From Clostridia bacterium (GTDB lineage Bacteria; Bacillota; Clostridia; Christensenellales; Borkfalkiaceae): DNA of 17,830 bases. Under the pieces are notes generated by a model that worked only from the letters and a program-made list of their open reading frames with translations, made no database searches and was not told the origin of the DNA. The stretch covers positions 1-17,830 of the forward strand of contig JAIEAS010000043.1 of the NCBI GenBank assembly GCA_029071285.1, in the 5' to 3' direction. The position numbers and the translations under genes were made by a program. Positions 12,853 to 17,830 of the stretch are shown here, piece after piece. The number at the start of each line of letters is the position of its first letter. The stretch's first letter is position 1.

Positions 12853-14328
12853 ATGTACGTTCTTGCAATAGACCAGGGGACAACCAGCTCGCGCGCGATA
12901 ATATTCGACAGGCGCGCAAATATCGTCGGGCTTGCCCAGCGGGAGTTTCCGCAGATATATCCGCAGCCCGGCTGGGTGGAGCATTCCCCGAAGGATATAC
13001 TCGGCTCAAGCCTTAAAGTCGTGGAAGAGGCGCTTAAAAACGCGAAGCTTTCCGCAAAGGATATCGCCGCGATAGGAATTACCAACCAGCGCGAAACGAC
13101 TTTGGTCTGGGACAAAAAGACGGGCGAACCCATTTATAACGCCATAGTCTGGCAGTGCCGCAGAACGGCGTCTTACTGCGAGGGGTTGAAGCGCGACGGC
13201 TTTTCGGAAAAGATTTTCAACAAGACGGGGCTGGTGCCCGACGCGTACTTTTCGGCAACCAAAATAAAATGGATTTTAGACAACGTTGACGGCGCGCGCG
13301 AGCGCGCGGAGCGGGGCGAGCTTGCCTTCGGCACGGTGGACACCTATCTCTTGTGGCAGCTTTCAAAGGGCAGGATATTCGCCACCGACTACACCAACGC
13401 AAGCCGCACGATGCTTTTTAATATACATAAACTTAAATGGGACGCCGAGCTTTTAAGGCTGTTTGACATTCCCGAAAGTATGCTCCCCGAGGTTAAGCCC
13501 TCGAGCTTTAACTACGGCTGTACGGACGCGGAAATTCTCGGCGCGCCCGTTCCCGTGTGCGGAGTTGCGGGCGACCAGCAGGCGGCGCTTTTCGGTCAGC
13601 TATGCACGGACGCGGGCGACGTTAAAAATACCTACGGCACTGGTTGTTTCCTTTTAATGAACACGGGCAGGAAGGCGGTCAAAAGTCAGAACGGTTTGGT
13701 CACCACTCTCTGCGCTTCGGCGGACGGCAAGCCCTGTTACGCGCTCGAAGGCTCGGTATTCGTTGGCGGGGCGATAGTGCAGTGGCTGCGCGACGAAATG
13801 AAGCTTATATCCTCCGCGGCGGACAGCGAGGTTCAGGCAACTAAGGTCGCGGACAGCGGCGGCGTGTACGTCGTGCCCGCGCTCACGGGACTTGGCGCTC
13901 CGTACTGGAATTCGTCGGCGCGCGGCACTATTACGGGCATAACCCGCGGCACTTCGCGCGAGCATATCGTGCGGGCGGCGCTGGAGGGAATCGCTTACGA
14001 GGTGTGCGACCTTGCGCAGGCAATGGAAAAGGACGCGGGCGTAAAAATTGCCCGCCTGGCGGTCGACGGCGGGGCTTGCGGAAATAATTTTTTAATGCAG
14101 TTTCAGTCGGACATACTGGGCTGTACCGCCGTCCGCCCGAAAATTTCGGAAACCACCGCCTTGGGCGCGGCGTACCTCGCTGGGCTTAACGCGGGTTACT
14201 GGGGCGGGCTCGACGAGATAAAAAGCAACTTCGCCGTGGAAAGGGAGTTCGTCCCTAAAATGAGCGAGGGCGAAAGGATAGCCCTTTTAAACGGCTGGAA
14301 AAAGGCGGTTGAAAAAGCAAATCTGTGA
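12853..14328 (+). CDS. glpK: Glycerol kinase
   Basis: The 491-residue FGGY-family kinase phosphorylates glycerol to sn-glycerol 3-phosphate with ATP. It shows the N-terminal phosphate loop [11 protein letters not shown] (5-15), ITNQRETT with the glycerol-binding Arg80-Glu81, WQCRRT (100-105), [10 protein letters not shown] with the catalytic Asp, [20 protein letters not shown] and the C-terminal [16 protein letters not shown] adenosine motif. Length is normal (about 500). GGAGA lies 8 bases before the ATG. No glpF or glpD is adjacent in the window; the neighbour upstream is the choloylglycine hydrolase. Confidence 0.97.
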   Translation: MYVLAIDQGTTSSRAIIFDRRANIVGLAQREFPQIYPQPGWVEHSPKDILGSSLKVVEEALKNAKLSAKDIAAIGITNQRETTLVWDKKTGEPIYNAIVWQCRRTASYCEGLKRDGFSEKIFNKTGLVPDAYFSATKIKWILDNVDGARERAERGELAFGTVDTYLLWQLSKGRIFATDYTNASRTMLFNIHKLKWDAELLRLFDIPESMLPEVKPSSFNYGCTDAEILGAPVPVCGVAGDQQAALFGQLCTDAGDVKNTYGTGCFLLMNTGRKAVKSQNGLVTTLCASADGKPCYALEGSVFVGGAIVQWLRDEMKLISSAADSEVQATKVADSGGVYVVPALTGLGAPYWNSSARGTITGITRGTSREHIVRAALEGIAYEVCDLAQAMEKDAGVKIARLAVDGGACGNNFLMQFQSDILGCTAVRPKISETTALGAAYLAGLNAGYWGGLDEIKSNFAVEREFVPKMSEGERIALLNGWKKAVEKANL

Positions 14329-14346
14329 ACCGCATTTTAAATTTGC

Positions 14347-14382
14347 AAAAAGCTCCCGAGCAAACCGTTCGGGAGCTTTTTG
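14347..14382. terminator. Bidirectional intrinsic terminator
   Basis: AAAAAGCTCCCGA and TCGGGAGCTTTTT pair around a nine-base loop, with T or A runs on both sides. It lies between the convergent glpK (+) and ABC permease (-) genes. Confidence 0.85.
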
Positions 14383-14393
14383 TTTTAATAAAT

Positions 14394-15104
14394 TTAACGC
14401 CTGATTTTGAATTTTAACAGAAGCGCAATAACTCCGCAGAGGGCGGCAAAGACGGCAAGCAGGACGGGTATATGCCAGACTTGAAAATCGGTCATCGCCT
14501 TAAACGCCGTCGCCGCGGGGAAGGCATAGGCGGCATATTGCATAAAACGCGGCAGCATATCTGCGGGGAACATAATCCCCGACAGCATAATCGATGGAAG
14601 AAAAATTATCATTGCCGCCATCGTCAGCTTTGCCTGCTGTTTTATCAGAAGTCCGAAAACACAACCGACGGCAAGAGTTACCGCAAGCAGTACAGTCAGC
14701 GATAAAAAATACCACAATAAGTTAGCGGGCAGTTCCGCTTTGAACACGAGAGGTGAAAGCGCGAAGATAATAAGGCAGACTATAAAAGTATGTATAAACG
14801 ACGAAACAAACTGAGTTACAACGCCGAACCATATGGGTGCGCCGTTTGCCTTGTAAACCTTTTTAACGTCGGTCCCGTAAACTTCGGCAAGGGCGGGCGG
14901 GAATCCCATAAGCGCGCTCATCGTTACGGTAAATACGGTCATTGACGGAATGAGCGTTTTTGCCGCCGCCGCGTCGATAGACGTAAATATCCCGCCCATA
15001 AACAGAAAGAACACAAGCGGTACGAGGTAACAGGTAATAAGCATACTCCTGCTGCGTATATCAAATTTGAATTGCAGACCGATTCCGTACAATAAAGCCC
15101 TCAT
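14394..15104 (-). CDS. ABC-2 type transporter permease
   Basis: The 236-residue membrane protein has about six hydrophobic segments, the first at about 22-42 after a short cytoplasmic start. It ends with a hydrophobic helix and a basic KFKIRR tail. The pattern (long loop after the first helix, then helices around 95-120, 130-155, 165-185 and 210-230) fits ABC-2 permeases of drug exporters. Its ATG shares one base with the stop of the ATPase gene (TAATG), so the two are translationally coupled. It would form the membrane pore of an exporter with the adjacent ATPase; the substrate is unknown. Confidence 0.88.
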   Translation of the reverse strand: MRALLYGIGLQFKFDIRSRSMLITCYLVPLVFFLFMGGIFTSIDAAAAKTLIPSMTVFTVTMSALMGFPPALAEVYGTDVKKVYKANGAPIWFGVVTQFVSSFIHTFIVCLIIFALSPLVFKAELPANLLWYFLSLTVLLAVTLAVGCVFGLLIKQQAKLTMAAMIIFLPSIMLSGIMFPADMLPRFMQYAAYAFPAATAFKAMTDFQVWHIPVLLAVFAALCGVIALLLKFKIRR

Positions 15105-15916
15105 TATTCAGCACCTCTCACAACGTTTATAAAATTCTGTTCAAGCGAAACTCTCTCCGTTTGTATATCCGTTACGGCTATTCCTTTTTGCTTGTACACT
15201 GTAAGTACCGAAAGCAGCGTTTCGGTAAGGTTTTCCGTTTCGTAATCTTCCTGCCCGTCCGAAGTCTTTATGCGGATAATATGACGGCTGCCCCCGACGG
15301 TGGTAAATTCGTCAACCGTCCCGATAAAAGCAATATTACCGTCCTTTAAAACGGCTATTCTGTCGCACAAATCCTCGACTTCCGCCATATCGTGGCTTGC
15401 AAGAATTATCGTTTTGCCCTGCGCTTTTAAGGCGCGTATCTGTTCGTGCAGCGATACCCGCCCCTCGACGTCAAGCCCCGCCGTCGGCTCGTCAAGAAAA
15501 ATAATATCGGGGTTGCCGATAAGGGCAAGCGCAAGATGCAGTCTGCGTTTTTGTCCCGTTGATAAATCCGCGTATTTCTTTTTGGAAAGTTCGGGTATTC
15601 CGAGGGAGTTAAGCATTTCCGTATCGGGCTCGGTTTTATTCCATTTCGCAAACAGTTTAACCGCCTCCATAGGCTTAATATGCGCCTGCAAAGCAGAGGA
15701 CTGTAACTGAATACCTGTTTTGCCGTTGACCGTAATCGTGCCGCTGTCGTAAGAGCGCAAGCCTTCGATACATTCCAAAGCAGTCGTTTTCCCCGCGCCG
15801 TTTGCGCCGAGCAAGGCAAAGATTTCACCTTTGCGGACGGCTAAGCTTATGCCTTTGAGTACGGCGTTTGAGCCGTAATTCTTTTTTAATTGCGTAATCT
15901 CGATTGCGTTACTCAT
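15104..15916 (-). CDS. ABC transporter ATP-binding protein, drug-export type
   Basis: The 270-residue nucleotide-binding subunit has Walker A GANGAGKT (37-44), a Q-loop around 70-72, signature LSTGQ (118-122), Walker B DIIFLDE (137-143), D-loop AGLD (146-149) and H-loop His175. The SLAVRKGEIFALLGANGAGKTT style and short C-terminal extension match ATPases of the DrrA/CcmA-like group that pair with ABC-2 permeases. Its start lies inside the last codons of the upstream regulator (8-base overlap) and its stop overlaps the permease start, so the three genes form a tight operon. Confidence 0.94.
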   Translation of the reverse strand: MSNAIEITQLKKNYGSNAVLKGISLAVRKGEIFALLGANGAGKTTALECIEGLRSYDSGTITVNGKTGIQLQSSALQAHIKPMEAVKLFAKWNKTEPDTEMLNSLGIPELSKKKYADLSTGQKRRLHLALALIGNPDIIFLDEPTAGLDVEGRVSLHEQIRALKAQGKTIILASHDMAEVEDLCDRIAVLKDGNIAFIGTVDEFTTVGGSRHIIRIKTSDGQEDYETENLTETLLSVLTVYKQKGIAVTDIQTERVSLEQNFINVVRGAE

Positions 15917-16709
15917 TTTTTGCCTCGAAAGGGTCTATCCCCGAATTGCCGAAGTAAGTCTCCAGCGCGGGTTTGATAAAAGCGTTCAGCGAATTTTGCA
16001 AATCGCCGTATTCTCTACTGTCCGTCTGAGCGTTTCCTAAATTTAAAAGCTCGGGCAGCATACTCATATCGCCGTCGGTAAACTCGGTTATTAGCTCCCA
16101 GAATTGCTTTGCGATAGCCTGCCCTTCACCGCTGTCGGGCGCGACGCCTCTTTTCATACAGCGTTCGGTTTTATTCAGAACCGCGTTGAATTTTTTTATG
16201 AAAGCGGCGCCCGTATCTCTGTCGAATTTTTTATGGCAGTGGTCAAGCATATTTTGGTCAAAATATTTAATAAGACCGTAATATTTATTTCCCATCTGCA
16301 AATTGACGATTATATCCGCATACTTTGAAAAATCGACGGTCTGCATCTGTTCGATCTCGCTTTTCAGCAGCCCGATTGCCTGTAACGATTGGTTAAGGAC
16401 TTCAATTTGCGCCTGAATCGAATTGCTTTGCTCGGTCAATGCGGCTATCGCCTCTTGCGGCGTATCGATGGAAATCAAACGGTTTTTTATCTCGGCGAAA
16501 GAAAATCCCAACGATTTAAGGGTTAATATCTGATGCAGCTTAACTATATCTTTATCGTTGTACAGCCGCCGCCCTCCCTCGCTTATGCAGGACGGACTGA
16601 ACAGCCCCTCGCGGTCATAGTATTGCAGCGCGCGAACGGTTACGCCCATTTTCTTAGCGGCTTCGCCGACCGTCAGATACCCTTGCGGAATTGCTTTAAA
16701 TTTTGCCAT
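15909..16709 (-). CDS. MerR family regulator with TipAS-like C-terminal domain
   Basis: The 266-residue regulator has an N-terminal MerR winged helix (YLTVGEAAKKMGVTVRALQYYDREGL, about 11-36, with GGRRLY at 45-50). A dimerisation coiled coil spans about 85-122, and a C-terminal alpha-helical domain (about 125-262) includes KRGVAPDSGEGQAIAKQFW. The last resembles TipAS drug-sensing domains, which bind hydrophobic or thiopeptide ligands. The ATG at 16709 is chosen because AGGAA lies 7 bases upstream and the protein then begins directly before the HTH. An in-frame extension to 16754 would cross the promoter. As first gene of an operon with an ABC exporter, it probably activates that operon when a toxic ligand is bound. 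Confidence 0.9.
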   Translation of the reverse strand: MAKFKAIPQGYLTVGEAAKKMGVTVRALQYYDREGLFSPSCISEGGRRLYNDKDIVKLHQILTLKSLGFSFAEIKNRLISIDTPQEAIAALTEQSNSIQAQIEVLNQSLQAIGLLKSEIEQMQTVDFSKYADIIVNLQMGNKYYGLIKYFDQNMLDHCHKKFDRDTGAAFIKKFNAVLNKTERCMKRGVAPDSGEGQAIAKQFWELITEFTDGDMSMLPELLNLGNAQTDSREYGDLQNSLNAFIKPALETYFGNSGIDPFEAKNE

Positions 16710-16722
16710 AATTTTTTCCTCG

Positions 16723-16758
16723 ACTATACTATAATTCATTACGCGGCGTAACAAGCAA
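16723..16758 (-). promoter_or_regulatory. MerR-type promoter with 19-bp spacer and dyad operator
   Basis: On the minus strand TTGCTT (16758-16753) and TATAGT (16733-16728) are 19 bp apart, the elongated spacing typical of MerR-activated promoters. A perfect dyad, TTACGC-G-GCGTAA (16739-16751), lies inside the spacer. A second TATAGT follows at 16728-16723. Confidence 0.75.
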
Positions 16759-16865
16759 GCGTTTTAATTAATTTTGTGCAAAAAATTTTTTTGCTCCATA
16801 AGGCTGCACACTTTTACACCCCGGAAACGTATTATGTAAGTAAAACGGTTTTTACGGGGTGAAAT

Positions 16866-17830
16866 ATGAATAACCTTCTTGCGGTGGATTTTTCAACGGG
16901 GCTTGCGGCGGTGCTGCTGTGCGCCGCGGCGATAATTTTCGTGGTGATGATTGCGGAAATAATTTCCGCGCGCCCGCGCAAAGTCAAAAACAAACCGGTC
17001 TTGTCCGCGCCCGCTGAAGAGCGGCAGACCGTTGCCGAACCCTTTGAAGAACAGATAAAAGAGGCGCAACCGGTTGAGCCGCCTCAGGCTGAAATTTCTT
17101 GCGAAGAAGAGCAGGTTGCGCTATCGGCGGAACCGCCCGTTGAGCAGATAGAGCAATCCGCGGAAGAGCCGAAAGCAAAGCCCGTTGCAAGGGCTAAATC
17201 CAAGAGTTTTTCCGAGCGGCTTGAGGTGGCGGACGGCGGAGTTAAGGACTGCTATTCCGAGCTGAAAGACGAGCTTACAAAGCGCGGTTTCGAGGGCAGA
17301 CTCTGCAAAAAATCTGAAAGCTTCCGCGCGGTAAAAAAGCTGTGCGCCCGCATTGCAATCAGGCGCAAAGGACTGGGCATTTTCTGCGCGCTCGAGCCCG
17401 AAAATTACGTAAGCTCCGACGGCGCGACTGAAGATTTTTCGGATAAAAAATCTTACAAATCCACGCCCCTTTTCTGCGCTGTTACGGATGGGAAAAATCT
17501 TGAAATTTCAAAGGGTCTGATAGCTGAACTCGAAGCAAAATTTTTTCAGGTAAAAGTTGAAAATTACGCGGTTGAAACGCCCGAAAAAATTCGTGCAAAA
17601 AAGGTTAAAAAAGGCGTAAAAAAAGTCGTTGACGTAGGCGATATTTTCAGACTTTTCGAAGACGGCGAAGAGGCAGATTTCAACGAAATAAAAAAGCGGA
17701 TTTTTGGCAATAAACAAAATATAACTTATATAAAAGTTTTGGGCAGAACGGATCTACGCAAAAATATTTCGGTAACAGCAAACTCGTTTTCGCGTTCGGC
17801 GGAAAAATGTATACTCGACGCGGGCGGTAA
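16866..17830 (+). CDS. Membrane-anchored protein with a uL15-like C-terminal domain, truncated by the window edge
   Basis: The frame is open from ATG 16866 to the edge (321 full codons), with GGGGTG five bases upstream of the start. Residues about 11-34 form a membrane helix followed by basic residues, so the remainder is probably cytoplasmic. A Glu/Pro-rich linker (about 41-110) leads to a compact domain (about 114-215, SFSERLEVAD...FCALEPENY) that I recall only as a recurring uncharacterised unit in gut Clostridia. From about 254, VVDVGDIFRLFEDGEEADF, then YIKVLGRTDLRKNISVTAN and SFSRSAEKCILDAGGK, follow the C-terminal half of ribosomal protein uL15 (VKILG-GEL-K-LTV-A--FSKSA---IEAAGG). The Gly-rich rRNA-binding N-terminal part of uL15 is absent, so this is not the ribosomal protein itself. 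Function is unknown. Confidence 0.8.
   Translation, partial: MNNLLAVDFSTGLAAVLLCAAAIIFVVMIAEIISARPRKVKNKPVLSAPAEERQTVAEPFEEQIKEAQPVEPPQAEISCEEEQVALSAEPPVEQIEQSAEEPKAKPVARAKSKSFSERLEVADGGVKDCYSELKDELTKRGFEGRLCKKSESFRAVKKLCARIAIRRKGLGIFCALEPENYVSSDGATEDFSDKKSYKSTPLFCAVTDGKNLEISKGLIAELEAKFFQVKVENYAVETPEKIRAKKVKKGVKKVVDVGDIFRLFEDGEEADFNEIKKRIFGNKQNITYIKVLGRTDLRKNISVTANSFSRSAEKCILDAGG

Noticed and set aside
16778..16794. GC-A6-T7-GC near-palindrome as a terminator
   Set aside because: It has no usable loop and no gene ends next to it; it is more likely an AT tract upstream of the divergent promoters.

Overview
The window looks like a chromosomal segment from an uncultivated gut member of the Clostridia (Bacillota). 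The yabB-like methyltransferase next to rsmI, the DUF4250 protein, the AEC transporter and the strong Shine-Dalgarno sites (aggag, ggaga, gaggtg) all point that way. A choloylglycine (bile salt) hydrolase points to a vertebrate gut. Placement below class is a guess from gene content only.

Layout. 1-512 holds no protein gene. It contains a probable multi-stem structured RNA ending in a perfect intrinsic terminator, and an inverted-repeat element. 513-3788 is a large surface protein with Ig-like repeats, one membrane span and an unusually long cytoplasmic coiled-coil tail. A second copy of the inverted-repeat element follows it. 4143-7498 (+) is an operon: trmN6-like methyltransferase, rsmI and a DUF2207 membrane protein, ending at a bidirectional terminator. 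7550-9656 (-) is mnmA followed by an AEC transporter. Divergent from mnmA is a short DUF4250 gene followed after 5 nt by tRNA-Arg(CCG). The two directions appear to share one palindromic -35 hexamer, and the DUF4250 transcript looks leaderless, as does that of the trmN6-like gene.

The stretch 10205-11800 is AT-rich accessory DNA. It holds a SLOG/DUF1273 gene, an overlapping 49-residue membrane peptide, a divergent small Cro/C1-type regulator, three related GTTGG...CCAAC palindromes, and a DUF3888 lipoprotein bracketed by two near-identical hairpins. This compact, apparently self-regulated cassette (nucleotide-binding-type protein, membrane peptide, repressor) is the best candidate here for an undescribed system.

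11847-14328 (+) is a bile salt hydrolase-family gene followed by glycerol kinase. 14394-16709 (-) is a drug-response operon: a MerR/TipAS-like regulator, an ABC ATPase and an ABC-2 permease, with a typical 19-bp-spacer MerR promoter. From 16866 to the window edge runs a membrane-anchored protein whose C-terminal part resembles the C-terminal half of ribosomal protein uL15, an unusual fusion. All family calls are from reading the sequence; no searches were run.
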